Assembly (NCBI RefSeq): GCF_003965815.1
Contig: NZ_RXOE01000004.1
Location: 248,001-312,000 of the forward strand
DNA from: Variovorax gossypii
GTDB taxonomy: Bacteria > Pseudomonadota > Gammaproteobacteria > Burkholderiales > Burkholderiaceae_C
Direction of reading: 5' to 3'
DNA: 64,000 bases
Part shown: positions 42,179 through 51,343 of the stretch, one piece after another
Layout: the number at the start of each line of letters is the position of its first letter
Position numbering within the stretch: position 1 is the first letter of the stretch
Made by a program: the position numbers and the translations under genes
Notes under the pieces: generated by a model
The model's input: only the letters and a program-made list of their open reading frames with translations
Databases searched by the model: none
Told to the model about the DNA's origin: nothing

Positions 42179-43780
42179 TCATGCCGCCGACGCTGCGAAG
42201 GTCAGTCGATGCGACTGATCTTCGGCATGGCCGACTCCGAGGCGGAACACGCCGACCACCTGCGAGAGGCTTCCGGCCTGCTCACGCAGCGACTGGGCTG
42301 CTGCCGAGGCTTCTTCCACGAGGGCCGCGTTCTGCTGGGTGACCTGATCCATCTGCGTGATGGCCTGGTTGATCTGCTCGATGCCCGAGGTCTGCTCCTG
42401 GCTCGCCGCAGTGATCTCGCCCATGATGTCGGTCACGCGCTTCACGCTGCCCACGATCTCTTCCATCGTGCGGCCTGCTTCTTCCACCTGCTTGCTGCCC
42501 TCTTCGACTTTCTCCACCGAGTCGCCGATCAGCGTCTTGATTTCCTTGGCTGCAGATGCGGAACGCTGAGCCAGGCTGCGAACTTCCGATGCCACCACGG
42601 CGAAGCCGCGACCTTGTTCACCTGCACGTGCGGCTTCGACAGCAGCGTTCAGCGCGAGGATGTTGGTCTGGAAAGCGATGCCGTCGATCACGCCGATGAT
42701 GTCCACGATCTTCCTGGACGAGGTGTTGATCGCCCCCATGGTGTCGACCACCTGGGACACGACGTTGCCGCCCTTCACGGCCACCTCGGAAGCCGAGACC
42801 GCGAGCTGGTTGGCCTGCCGCGCGTTGTCCGCGTTCTGCTTCACCGTCGAGGTCAGCTCCTCCATCGAAGCAGCCGTCTGCTCCAGAGAACTAGCCTGCT
42901 GCTCCGTACGCGAAGACAGGTCCTGATTGCCCGAGGCGATCTGCCCCGAAGCCGTCGCGATGGTCTCGGTGCCCGTGCGCACCTCGCCAACCACTTTCGC
43001 CAGATTCGTGTTCATGTTCTTCAGCGCCTGCATCAGCTGGCCCGCCTCGTCGCGGCTGCGCACCTCGATGTTCGCGCTCAGGTCGCCCGCCGCAACCGTC
43101 TCCGCCACCTGCACGGCCTGTGCCAGCGGGCGCACGATGCTGCGCGAGATGAAGAACGCGAAGACGCCGCCGCTGACAACGACCAGCACGGTCAGCAGCA
43201 GCTGCAGGTTGAAGCTGCGCGTATTGGCCGCGTCGATGGCCTCGCTCATGTCGTCGATGGCCTTGCGCTCCAGCGACAGCAGGTCCAGCACGCGGGTTTC
43301 ATAGGCCTTGGCGGCCGGCTGGAAGACTTCCTTGAAGACCCGCGCGGTAGCCACCGTGTCGCCACCCGCCTTGGCCTTTCCCACGTCGTCCTTCGCGGCC
43401 TGGTACTTCGCGCGCAGCTCGATGATGGACTTGAGGATCGCCTTCTCCTCGTCGGTCACCAGCAGCTTCTCGACCTTGGCGATGGTCTCGCTGCCCTTCT
43501 TCACGCTGTCGGAAATGACGTCGGCGAACACCACCGGCAGGCTCTCGTCGGTGGTGCGGGCGATCATCGACGTGCGGGCGATGGCCGAGTAGGTCAGCAC
43601 GTACCAGTCGGAGATCAGCCGCTCCTTCGCGAGCGGGCTGCGCATCATGACCCGCGTGGCCTCCGCGTTGCTGCGCGCGGAGACCAGCGCGATGGCGGTC
43701 GAGACCACGGTGAGGCCCAGGACGATGGCGAAGGCCAGCGCCAGCCGGTTGCCGATGCGAAGGTTGGAGAGGAAGTTCAT
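42179..43780 (-). CDS. Methyl-accepting chemotaxis protein (no tether) E
   Basis: This 533-residue receptor starts MNFLSNLRIGNRLALAFAIVLGLTV. A four-helix-type periplasmic domain contains RTTDESLPVVFADVISDSVKKGSETIAKVEKLLVTDEEKAI. The second membrane helix lies near residue 190-210 (LLLTVLVVVSGGVFAFFI), followed by HAMP and the shared signalling domain. The C-terminus is QVVGVFRLGVGHAEDQSHRLTFAASAA, without the DW(T/R)EF tether. It follows cheW by 72 bp. Confidence 0.94.
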   Translation of the reverse strand: MNFLSNLRIGNRLALAFAIVLGLTVVSTAIALVSARSNAEATRVMMRSPLAKERLISDWYVLTYSAIARTSMIARTTDESLPVVFADVISDSVKKGSETIAKVEKLLVTDEEKAILKSIIELRAKYQAAKDDVGKAKAGGDTVATARVFKEVFQPAAKAYETRVLDLLSLERKAIDDMSEAIDAANTRSFNLQLLLTVLVVVSGGVFAFFISRSIVRPLAQAVQVAETVAAGDLSANIEVRSRDEAGQLMQALKNMNTNLAKVVGEVRTGTETIATASGQIASGNQDLSSRTEQQASSLEQTAASMEELTSTVKQNADNARQANQLAVSASEVAVKGGNVVSQVVDTMGAINTSSRKIVDIIGVIDGIAFQTNILALNAAVEAARAGEQGRGFAVVASEVRSLAQRSASAAKEIKTLIGDSVEKVEEGSKQVEEAGRTMEEIVGSVKRVTDIMGEITAASQEQTSGIEQINQAITQMDQVTQQNAALVEEASAAAQSLREQAGSLSQVVGVFRLGVGHAEDQSHRLTFAASAA

Positions 43781-43852
43781 GGTGCAGGCGTTCAGGGGTG
43801 GAAGATTGGGAGCCGGGCCAGGCCTTACAGCTGTGCTGCCGTGGCGCCGGTC

Positions 43853-44374
43853 TCAGGCGGTGGCGGCGGCTTCGACCAGGCCCATCTCCTCGCTGGACAT
43901 GAGCCGGTCGATGTCCACCAGGATCAGCATCCGCTCCTCCAGCGTGCCCAGCCCGATCAGGTAATCCGCGTCCAGCACGGAACCCATCTCCGGCGCGGGC
44001 TTGATCTGCTCCGCCGTCAGCGTGATCACGTCCGACACGCTGTCCACCACCATCCCCACCACGCGACCTCCGATGTTCAGCACGATCACCACCGTGAACT
44101 GGTCGTACGTCGGCTCGCCCAGCCTGAACTTGATGCGCATGTCGATGATCGGAACGATGATCCCGCGCAGGTTCACCACCCCCTTGATGTATTCCGGCGC
44201 GTTCGCGATCCGCGTCACCGCGTCGTACCCGCGCAGCTCCTGCACCTTCTGGATGTCTATGCCGTATTCCTCTTCGCCCAGCTTGAAGGTCACGACCTCC
44301 AGGCGGGTCGCGCCAGCGGCCGCTGCCGACGTGGATGCGGCTTGTTGCAGGGGATCTTTTGCCTTGTTCAGCAT
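43853..44374 (-). CDS. cheW: Chemotaxis coupling protein CheW, copy 1
   Basis: CheW links receptors to CheA. The start MLNKAKDPLQQAAST is chosen for its GGAGAAG site; a longer frame begins 18 codons upstream without one. The CheW domain (about 23-165) reads RLEVVTFKLGEEEYGIDIQKVQELRGYDAVTRIANAPEYIKGVVNLRGIIVPIIDMRIKF. From RLEVV to MGLVE it is identical in protein to the second copy at 51344-51856, and the DNA differs at only about four positions over roughly 430 nt. The N-terminal 22 residues and last few residues differ. Confidence 0.96.
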   Translation of the reverse strand: MLNKAKDPLQQAASTSAAAAGATRLEVVTFKLGEEEYGIDIQKVQELRGYDAVTRIANAPEYIKGVVNLRGIIVPIIDMRIKFRLGEPTYDQFTVVIVLNIGGRVVGMVVDSVSDVITLTAEQIKPAPEMGSVLDADYLIGLGTLEERMLILVDIDRLMSSEEMGLVEAAATA

Positions 44375-44428
44375 CTTTTCTTCTCCGGGTTGAATGGGGT
44401 TGGTGTGTTCGCGTGGCTTCAAGCGCAC

Positions 44429-46045
44429 TCAGGCAGCCTCGGCGACGGCCTCGGCGGTCTCGGCCCTGAACACGCGCACGGCCTTCACGAGGCCGTCGGC
44501 CTGCTCCTGCAGCAGCTGGGCGGTGGCCGAGGCTTCCTCGACCAGCGCCGCGTTCTGCTGGGTGACCTGGTCCATCTGCGTGATGGCCTGGTTGATCTGC
44601 TCGATGCCTTGGGTCTGCTCCCGGCTAGCGGCGGTGATCTCGCCCATGATGTCGGTCACGCGCCTCACGCTGCCCACGATTTCTTCCATCGTGCGGCCCG
44701 CTTCTTCCACCTGCTTGCTGCCCTCTTCGACCTTCTCCACCGAGTCGCCGATCAGCGTCTTGATTTCCTTGGCTGCTGCCGCCGAACGCTGGGCGAGGCT
44801 TCGCACCTCGGATGCGACGACGGCGAAGCCCTTGCCTTGCTCACCAGCACGTGCGGCCTCGACCGCCGCGTTGAGCGCCAGGATGTTGGTCTGGAACGCG
44901 ATGCCGTCGATCACGCCGATGATGTCGACGACCTTCTTCGACGAGGCATTGATGGAGCCCATCGTGTCGACCACCTGCGAGACCACGCTGCCGCCCTTCA
45001 CCGCGACTTCCGAGGCGGATACGGCCAGCTGGTTGGCCTGCAGGGCGTTGTCCGCGTTCTGCTTGACCGTCGAGGTCAGTTCTTCCATCGAGGCCGCGGT
45101 CTGTTCCAGCGAGCTCGCCTGCTGCTCAGTGCGCGACGAAAGATCCTTGTTGCCCGAAGCGATCTGGCTCGATGCCGACATCACGCCCGCCACGTTGGCC
45201 CCCACGTCCGCGACGATCGCGAACAGGTTCGCGCTCATCTGGTTCAGGGCGCGCAGCAGGCCGGTGATCTCGTCGCCGCGCCGCACCTCGAAGCGCGCGA
45301 GGTCGCCGCCGGCGATGGCGCGCGCGACATGCACCGCCTCGTCCAGCGGGCGGAACACCGTGCGAGCCAGGAACTGGCCCAGCCCCAGCCATGCGAGGGC
45401 GAAGCCCGCGCCGCCGACGGCCACGGCACCCGGCAGCCAGCTGTGCGCGCCCGCGGATGCGACCAGCCGCGACGCCTCCATCCAGCCAGCGATGCCCAGC
45501 CCCAGCGACAGCAGCGCCGCCGCGGAGGTCACAGCGAACACACGGCGGCGCACCGGAATGCGGCGCAGCCGGGCCAGCGGGCTGGTCCAGCCGCGCGAGA
45601 CCACCTCGCCCTGCTGCAGTTCGATGTCCTTTGCCTGCCCTTCGCGGATGCGGGCGTACAGCGCCTCGGCCTCTGCGACCTCGATGCGGCCGGGCTTGCT
45701 GCGCACGGACATGTAGCCCTGCGTGCGGCCGTTGCGGCGGATGGGCGTGACGTTGGCCAGCACCCAGTAGAAGTCGCCGTTCTTGCGACGGTTCTTGATG
45801 AGTCCGGTCCAGGGCAGGCCCTGGGCCAGCGTCTGCCACAGGTCGGCGAAAGCCTCGGGCGGCACGTCGGGGTGGCGCACGATGTTGTGCGCCTTGCCCA
45901 TGAGCTCGGCCATCGAGAAGCCGCTGGCCTCGATGAAGGCCGGATTGGCGTAGGTGATGCGGCCCTTCAGGTCCGTGCGGGACACGAGGGCGGCGTCGGG
46001 CGACAGTTCGTATTCGATGCCCGTGACGGGGAGGTTGACGCGCAT
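44429..46045 (-). CDS. aer: PAS-domain chemoreceptor (Aer-like aerotaxis receptor)
   Basis: The 538-residue receptor has an N-terminal PAS domain (about 10-125): DLKGRITYANPAFIEASGFSMAELMGKAHNIVRHPDVPPEAFADLW, then NGDFYWVLANVTPIRRNGRTQGYMSVR. This is the FAD-binding pattern of Aer, which senses redox and oxygen from the cytoplasm. Two adjacent membrane helices (about 165-215) with almost no periplasmic loop, a HAMP and the standard signalling domain follow. It ends EAVAEAA with no CheR tether, as in Aer. It is 16 bp from receptor G and 54 bp before cheW. Confidence 0.92.
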   Translation of the reverse strand: MRVNLPVTGIEYELSPDAALVSRTDLKGRITYANPAFIEASGFSMAELMGKAHNIVRHPDVPPEAFADLWQTLAQGLPWTGLIKNRRKNGDFYWVLANVTPIRRNGRTQGYMSVRSKPGRIEVAEAEALYARIREGQAKDIELQQGEVVSRGWTSPLARLRRIPVRRRVFAVTSAAALLSLGLGIAGWMEASRLVASAGAHSWLPGAVAVGGAGFALAWLGLGQFLARTVFRPLDEAVHVARAIAGGDLARFEVRRGDEITGLLRALNQMSANLFAIVADVGANVAGVMSASSQIASGNKDLSSRTEQQASSLEQTAASMEELTSTVKQNADNALQANQLAVSASEVAVKGGSVVSQVVDTMGSINASSKKVVDIIGVIDGIAFQTNILALNAAVEAARAGEQGKGFAVVASEVRSLAQRSAAAAKEIKTLIGDSVEKVEEGSKQVEEAGRTMEEIVGSVRRVTDIMGEITAASREQTQGIEQINQAITQMDQVTQQNAALVEEASATAQLLQEQADGLVKAVRVFRAETAEAVAEAA

Positions 46046-46061
46046 GGTCTGGCCTCCTTCT

Positions 46062-47627
46062 TCAGGCCAGGGCCAATCGGTTGCCGCCGAGACGGAACAC
46101 GCCTACGACGCTGGAAAGGCTGCTGGCCTGTTCGCGCAGCGACTGGGCTGCGGCCGAGGCTTCCTCCACGAGAGCCGCGTTCTGTTGCGTGACCTGGTCC
46201 ATCTGCGTGATGGCCTGGTTGATCTGCTCGATGCCAGAGGTCTGCTCCTGGCTCGCCGCGGTGATCTCGCCCATGATGTCCGTCACGCGCTTGACGCTGC
46301 CCACGATCTCTTCCATCGTGCGGCCTGCTTCTTCCACCTGCTTGCTGCCCTCTTCGACCTTTTCGACCGAGTCGCCGATGAGTGTCTTGATCTCTTTGGC
46401 CGCTGCAGCCGAGCGTTGGGCAAGGCTGCGGACTTCCGAAGCCACCACCGCGAAGCCACGACCTTGCTCACCAGCACGCGCGGCTTCGACCGCTGCATTC
46501 AACGCGAGGATGTTTGTCTGGAACGCGATGCCGTCGATCACGCCGATGATGTCGACGATCTTCCTGGACGAGGCATTGATCGACCCCATCGTGTCGACCA
46601 CCTGCGAGACGACGTTGCCGCCCTTCACCGCCACTTCCGAAGCGGACACCGCCAGCTGGTTTGCCTGCCGCGCGTTGTCCGCGTTCTGCTTGACCGTCGA
46701 AGTGAGCTCTTCCATCGAAGCCGCCGTCTGCTGCAACGAACTCGCCTGCTGCTCGGTGCGCGAAGACAGGTCCTGGTTCCCCGAGGCGATCTGGCTCGAG
46801 GCCGTGGCGATGGTGTCCGTTCCCTCGCGCACCTCGCCCACCACCTTGGCCAGGCTCTGGTTCATGTTCTTCAGCGCCTGCAGGAGCTGCCCTGCCTCGT
46901 CGCGGCTTTCCACATCGATGCGCGCGCTCAGGTCGCCGGCGGCCACCGTCTCGGCGACCTCCACCGCGTGCCCCAGCGGGCGCACGATGCCCAGCGTCAG
47001 GCGCCAGGAGAACAATGCGCCCAGCACCAGCGCAACGGCGGACAGCACCAGCAGCGTGGTGCGGCCCGCGGTGAAGTCGGTGCCGATGCCCTTGGCGGCT
47101 TCGTCGATCTTCTCCCGCTGGTGGTTGGCCAGCGCCTCGACGGCACCGCCGTACACGGCCAGGGCCTCGGAGAACCTGGTGTCCACGAGCTTGTTGGCCT
47201 CCGCGAGCTGGCCCGAGTCCTTCAGCTTGTTGAGAACGCCCACAGTCTCCAGCACCACCGCGCGGGAGGACGAGATCCGGGCGTAGAGCTCCTTCTCTTC
47301 CGGCGTGCTCAGCATCGACTCGAGCTTCTTCTGCGCCGGGCTGATGCGGGCCGAGCCCGCCGTCTGGAGCTTCGAGAAGTAGGCGGCGATCTCCGGATCC
47401 GTGGTCTTGACCATGGCGAAATTGGCCACGGTGTTGGAGCGCAGGTTGCTGAGCCATTCGCTCGCGAGCCGCTCCTTGACCATCGCCTGCGACACCATCT
47501 CGTCGGTCGCGTTGCCCACGTTCGTGAGCCGCAACACGCCCGTGCCTGCAATGAGCGCCATCAGCAGCAGCATCGCCGCGAAGCCGAGACCCAGGCGGGT
47601 GCCGATTTTCAGATCCTTCAGACTCAT
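46062..47627 (-). CDS. Methyl-accepting chemotaxis protein (no tether) G
   Basis: This 521-residue receptor starts MSLKDLKIGTRLGLGFAAMLLLMALIAG. A four-helix-bundle ligand domain (about 35-190, VAMKTTDPEIAAYFSKLQTAGSARISPAQKKLESML type) closely resembles that of receptor A. HAMP and the signalling domain follow. The C-terminus is FRLGGNRLALA, without the tether. A sigma-28 promoter with one mismatch sits 40-66 bp upstream (47667-47693), so this receptor and probably those downstream (Aer, CheW, E to A) are late genes. Confidence 0.95.
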   Translation of the reverse strand: MSLKDLKIGTRLGLGFAAMLLLMALIAGTGVLRLTNVGNATDEMVSQAMVKERLASEWLSNLRSNTVANFAMVKTTDPEIAAYFSKLQTAGSARISPAQKKLESMLSTPEEKELYARISSSRAVVLETVGVLNKLKDSGQLAEANKLVDTRFSEALAVYGGAVEALANHQREKIDEAAKGIGTDFTAGRTTLLVLSAVALVLGALFSWRLTLGIVRPLGHAVEVAETVAAGDLSARIDVESRDEAGQLLQALKNMNQSLAKVVGEVREGTDTIATASSQIASGNQDLSSRTEQQASSLQQTAASMEELTSTVKQNADNARQANQLAVSASEVAVKGGNVVSQVVDTMGSINASSRKIVDIIGVIDGIAFQTNILALNAAVEAARAGEQGRGFAVVASEVRSLAQRSAAAAKEIKTLIGDSVEKVEEGSKQVEEAGRTMEEIVGSVKRVTDIMGEITAASQEQTSGIEQINQAITQMDQVTQQNAALVEEASAAAQSLREQASSLSSVVGVFRLGGNRLALA

Positions 47628-47666
47628 TGCTCTCTTTCTTCAACAACAGGGGACTGGTTCATCCTG

Positions 47667-47693
47667 TTATCGGCATCGGAGCGCAGGACTTGA
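47667..47693 (-). promoter_or_regulatory. Sigma-28 promoter inside the receptor array
   Basis: The minus strand reads TCAA, 15 nt, then GCCGATAA in the 77-bp gap between receptors H and G. The -10 is perfect. It would drive receptor G and downstream genes. Confidence 0.8.
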
Positions 47694-47704
47694 GTCCTTT
47701 TTTC

Positions 47705-49423
47705 TCAAAACTCGGTCCAGTCGCCCTTTGCGTCGCCGGCCATGGCGAGCCGGGGGGCGGCTGCGGGCTCCCTGCGCACGGGCAAGGCCTTGGCCGGACG
47801 CTTGGGCACGGGCCTGGCGGGCTTCGGGATCGGGGTGATGCGTGTGAAGCTGGGGCGCGTGGCGGCCACGGCGTTGGCGTCGAGCTTGAAGATGCTGACT
47901 GCGCGCACGAGGGTGCTGGCCTGTTCCTGCATGGATTGGGCTGCTGCCGAGGCTTCTTCCACGAGGGCGGCGTTCTGCTGCGTGACCTGGTCCATCTGCG
48001 TGATCGCCTGGTTGATCTGTTCGATGCCAGAGGTCTGCTCCTGGCTTGCCGCGGTGATCTCGCCCATGATGTCCGTCACGCGCTTGACGCTGCCCACGAT
48101 CTCTTCCATCGTGCGGCCCGCTTCTTCCACCTGCTTGCTGCCTTCTTCGACCTTCTCCACCGAGTCGCCGATGAGGGTCTTGATTTCCTTGGCTGCTGCA
48201 GCGGAGCGTTGAGCCAGGCTGCGAACTTCCGAAGCCACCACCGCAAAGCCGCGACCTTGCTCACCTGCACGTGCAGCTTCAACTGCCGCGTTCAGTGCGA
48301 GGATGTTGGTCTGGAAAGCGATGCCGTCGATCACGCCGATGATGTCCACGATCTTCTTGGACGAGGTGTTGATCGCACCCATCGTGTCGACCACCTGCGA
48401 GACGACACTGCCGCCCTTCACGGCCACTTCGGAAGCCGAAACCGCAAGCTGGTTCGCCTGCCGTGCGTTGTCCGCGTTCTGCTTCACTGTCGAGGTCAGT
48501 TCTTCCATCGAAGCAGCCGTCTGCTCCAGCGAGCTCGCCTGCTCTTCCGTACGCGACGAAAGATCCTGATTCCCCGAGGCAATCTGCGCCGATGCCGTGG
48601 CAATCGTGTCGGTCCCCGTACGCACTTCGCCAACGATCTTCACGAGACTTTCGTTCATCTCCTTGAGCGCGAGCATCAGCCGGCCGGTCTCGTCCTTCGA
48701 GCGCACCTCGATGCGCGCGCTGATGTCGCCGCCGGCGACCTTCTCAGCCACCTGCACCGCCGCGCCGATCGGCCTGGTGATCGAGCGGGTGATGCCCCAT
48801 GCGATGGCCACACCGAGCAGGACGGCCAGGCTGCCCAATGCCAGCATCAGGTTGCGCGACCACATGTAGCCGGCGCCGGCCTCCTCGTTGGCCTTCAGCG
48901 AGCGCCTCTCCTCGTGCCCGCCCATCGCGTCGAGTTCGGTGAGCGCGGCCCGCACGGCCGGCTGGAACTTCGAGATGAAGATCGCGGTGGCCTCCTCGTT
49001 CCTGTTCTGCAGGGCGAGTTCGCTGAGCTGGGTGTTCAGCGGCACGAGCACGGACACCTTCTCGTCGATGCGTCCGAGCAGCGCCTTGCCTTCCGGCGTG
49101 ATGACTATCTTGGCCAGCGCGGTGCGGCTCTCGGTGAAGCGCTCGCGCGCGGCGGCGATCTTCTTCGACTCCTCCTTCATGGCGGCGTCGTCGGACAGGA
49201 GGATCAGGTTGCCGTCGAGGATGGCGATGTCGCGGATCGCGTCCACCATCTTGTTGACCAGGGCCACCTTGGTGTTGTTGTCGGTGACGATGCTGTTGAG
49301 GCGCGTCTGGATGTCGGACATCGCACGGAGCCCGAGGCCCGCGATACCGATCAGCAGCAGGAGAACGATGGCGAAGCCCGATCCGAGGCGGGTGCCGATC
49401 TTGAGATTGAGAAACGATTTCAT
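47705..49423 (-). CDS. Methyl-accepting chemotaxis protein (pentapeptide tether) H
   Basis: The 572-residue receptor starts MKSFLNLKIGTRLGSGFAIVLLLLIGIAG. The ligand domain (about 35-185) is a four-helix bundle with NSIVTDNNTKVALVNKMVDAIRDIAILDGNLILL, as in many Tar-like receptors. The second membrane segment is preceded by AGAGYMWSRN. From HAMP onward, long stretches match receptor B at the DNA level. It ends GDAKGDWTEF with the tether. Its ATG overlaps the stop of the small remnant gene upstream (ATGA). Confidence 0.95.
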   Translation of the reverse strand: MKSFLNLKIGTRLGSGFAIVLLLLIGIAGLGLRAMSDIQTRLNSIVTDNNTKVALVNKMVDAIRDIAILDGNLILLSDDAAMKEESKKIAAARERFTESRTALAKIVITPEGKALLGRIDEKVSVLVPLNTQLSELALQNRNEEATAIFISKFQPAVRAALTELDAMGGHEERRSLKANEEAGAGYMWSRNLMLALGSLAVLLGVAIAWGITRSITRPIGAAVQVAEKVAGGDISARIEVRSKDETGRLMLALKEMNESLVKIVGEVRTGTDTIATASAQIASGNQDLSSRTEEQASSLEQTAASMEELTSTVKQNADNARQANQLAVSASEVAVKGGSVVSQVVDTMGAINTSSKKIVDIIGVIDGIAFQTNILALNAAVEAARAGEQGRGFAVVASEVRSLAQRSAAAAKEIKTLIGDSVEKVEEGSKQVEEAGRTMEEIVGSVKRVTDIMGEITAASQEQTSGIEQINQAITQMDQVTQQNAALVEEASAAAQSMQEQASTLVRAVSIFKLDANAVAATRPSFTRITPIPKPARPVPKRPAKALPVRREPAAAPRLAMAGDAKGDWTEF

Positions 49424-49725
49424 GGGGTAGCTGGTTCTTCTTTTCTGGAATCCGGGGCGTTGACGTGCTGCAGGACCCGGTCAAGCCGGTCCGATACCTT
49501 CGCGGCGTCGTGGGTCGAACGGGTGACCGAGCGCATGACGATCCACACGATGGCAACGGCGGTGAGCAATGCGGCCACGGACAGCGCGCAGACCGTCAGG
49601 CGCGCCCATTCGTAGCCGGCACCGGCCTTGAAGCCGAGGCTCAACGCCACGGCCAGCATGATCAGGAGAACGGCGAAGCTCGCGCCGATGCGCAGGGCGC
49701 GCCTGGGACTGAGACGTGTGCGCAT
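49420..49725 (-). CDS. 101-aa receptor-like membrane protein (TM1-TM2-HAMP remnant)
   Basis: This small protein reads RALRIGASFAVLLIMLAVALSLG as a first membrane helix and then goes straight into AGAGYEWARLTVCALSVAALLTAVAIVWIVMRSVTRS. The latter aligns with AGAGYMWSRNLMLALGSLAVLLGVAIAW and TRSITRP of receptor H, its neighbour. It therefore looks like a chemoreceptor that has lost the periplasmic ligand domain and the whole signalling domain, keeping two membrane helices and the start of HAMP. It lies between receptors I and H and overlaps H by ATGA. It may be a decaying gene or a small modulator. Function unknown. Confidence 0.65.
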   Translation of the reverse strand: MRTRLSPRRALRIGASFAVLLIMLAVALSLGFKAGAGYEWARLTVCALSVAALLTAVAIVWIVMRSVTRSTHDAAKVSDRLDRVLQHVNAPDSRKEEPATP

Positions 49726-49732
49726 GGGTGCT

Positions 49733-51301
49733 TCAGACCGCCTCTGCTTCTTCGACGTCGGCGTCGAGCTTGAAGGTGCTGACTGCGCGCACGAGGTTCT
49801 CGGCCTGCTCCTGCAGCGACTGGGCTGCTGCCGAGGCTTCTTCGACCAATGCTGCGTTCTGCTGCGTGACCTGATCCATCTGCGTGATGGCCTGGTTGAT
49901 CTGCTCGATGCCAGAGGTCTGTTCCTGACTGGCTGCCGTGATCTCGCCCATGATGTCGGTCACGCGCCTCACGCTGCCCACGATCTCTTCCATCGTGCGG
50001 CCCGCTTCTTCCACCTGCTTGCTGCCTTCTTCGACCTTTTCGACCGAGTCGCCGATCAGCGTCTTGATTTCCTTGGCTGCAGTAGCCGAACGCTGGGCGA
50101 GGCTTCGCACCTCGGATGCGACGACAGCGAAGCCCTTGCCTTGCTCGCCGGCGCGGGCCGCTTCGACGGCCGCATTCAACGCAAGGATGTTTGTCTGGAA
50201 GGCGATGCCATCGATCACGCCGATGATGTCCACGATCTTCTTGGAGGACGCGTTGATCGAGCCCATCGTGCCGACCACTTGCGAGACGACACTGCCGCCC
50301 TTCACAGCCACTTCCGAAGCGGACACCGCCAGCTGGTTCGCCTGCCGTGCGTTGTCCGCGTTCTGCTTGACCGTCGAGGTCAGCTCTTCCATCGAGGCCG
50401 CGGTCTGCTCCAGCGAGCTCGCCTGCTCTTCCGTACGCGACGAGAGATCCTGGTTGCCCGCCGCGATCTGCCGCGAAGCCACCGCGATCGAATCGGTGGA
50501 TGCCTTGATGCGTGTCACGAGATCGGTGAGCGTGTCTTCCATCTCGCCCATGCCGCGCAGCAGACGGCCGAAGTCGCCGCCGCGCTCGGTTTCGAATTCC
50601 TTGCTCAGGTCGCCCGCGGCCACGGTCTCCGCGATGAGCAGCGCCTCGCCGATGGGCTGCACGATGCTGCGCGTCAGCAGCCATGCGATGGCGGAACCCG
50701 CCACGATCGCGAGCGCGGCCAGCCCGACGATCCATCTGCGGCCCGAGCGGTACTGGGCGCCGATGCCGGCGGCGGACTTGTCGATTTCCTGCTGCTGGTG
50801 GCTCACCATGGCGCGGATGCTCGCGTCGTAGGCGTCGAGCGCGGGCAGCAGGCGCGTGTCGGTCAGCTTCGCCGCCTCGTCCTTGCTGCCGTCGGCCTTG
50901 AGCTTGAGGATCTGGTTGCGCAGCTCGACGTAGTCGCCGCGCTTCTTCTTGATGTCCGCGCTGAGCGCCAGTTCTTCGGGCGAGGCCAGCATGGCCTCGA
51001 GCTTCTTCTGCGTCTCTGTGATGAGGGCGCTGGTGGCCGAGATGTTCTTCTGCAGGTATTCCTGCACGGCCGGGTCGTCGCTCTTGAGCAGCGAGAAGGT
51101 GCGGATGCTGTTGGTGTTGGTGCCCAGCTGCCAGGCGGCCGCCAGCCGCTCCTTGGCGAGCGAATCACCGGCCATGCCCTCGGTCGCGTCGCCCACGGCC
51201 TGCAGGCGCAGCACGCCGATGCCGGCGATGAGCACTAGCAGCGCCAGCATGCATGCGAATACGGCGCCCATGCGCCGTCCCACTGTCCAGTTCTTCATCA
51301 T
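49733..51301 (-). CDS. Methyl-accepting chemotaxis protein (no tether) I
   Basis: The 522-residue receptor starts MMKNWTVGRRMGAVFACMLALLVLIAGIGVLRL; either Met could be the start. The four-helix ligand domain (about 35-185) includes SIRTFSLLKSDDPAVQEYLQKNISATSALITETQKKLEAML. The second membrane helix is WIVGLAALAIVAGSAIAWLLTR. The signalling domain shares several variants with Aer and receptor C (GKGFAVVASE, SVRRVTDIMGE). It ends KLDADVEEAEAV without the tether. It is the first receptor after cheW copy 2. Confidence 0.95.
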   Translation of the reverse strand: MMKNWTVGRRMGAVFACMLALLVLIAGIGVLRLQAVGDATEGMAGDSLAKERLAAAWQLGTNTNSIRTFSLLKSDDPAVQEYLQKNISATSALITETQKKLEAMLASPEELALSADIKKKRGDYVELRNQILKLKADGSKDEAAKLTDTRLLPALDAYDASIRAMVSHQQQEIDKSAAGIGAQYRSGRRWIVGLAALAIVAGSAIAWLLTRSIVQPIGEALLIAETVAAGDLSKEFETERGGDFGRLLRGMGEMEDTLTDLVTRIKASTDSIAVASRQIAAGNQDLSSRTEEQASSLEQTAASMEELTSTVKQNADNARQANQLAVSASEVAVKGGSVVSQVVGTMGSINASSKKIVDIIGVIDGIAFQTNILALNAAVEAARAGEQGKGFAVVASEVRSLAQRSATAAKEIKTLIGDSVEKVEEGSKQVEEAGRTMEEIVGSVRRVTDIMGEITAASQEQTSGIEQINQAITQMDQVTQQNAALVEEASAAAQSLQEQAENLVRAVSTFKLDADVEEAEAV

Positions 51302-51343
51302 GCGGAACCTCTTCTTGTCTCTTCGTTGTACGGGTTCGGGCGC

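Noticed and set aside
42155..46192. Very long plus-strand open frame opposite the receptor genes
   Set aside because: It is antisense to three well-supported receptors, cheW and the Aer-like gene; the translated product is His/Arg/Leu-rich low-complexity sequence typical of the reverse strand of GC-rich genes.
34859..51301. Repeated near-identical DNA blocks as insertion sequences
   Set aside because: The repeats correspond exactly to receptor signalling domains and CheW; there is no transposase, terminal inverted repeat or target duplication.
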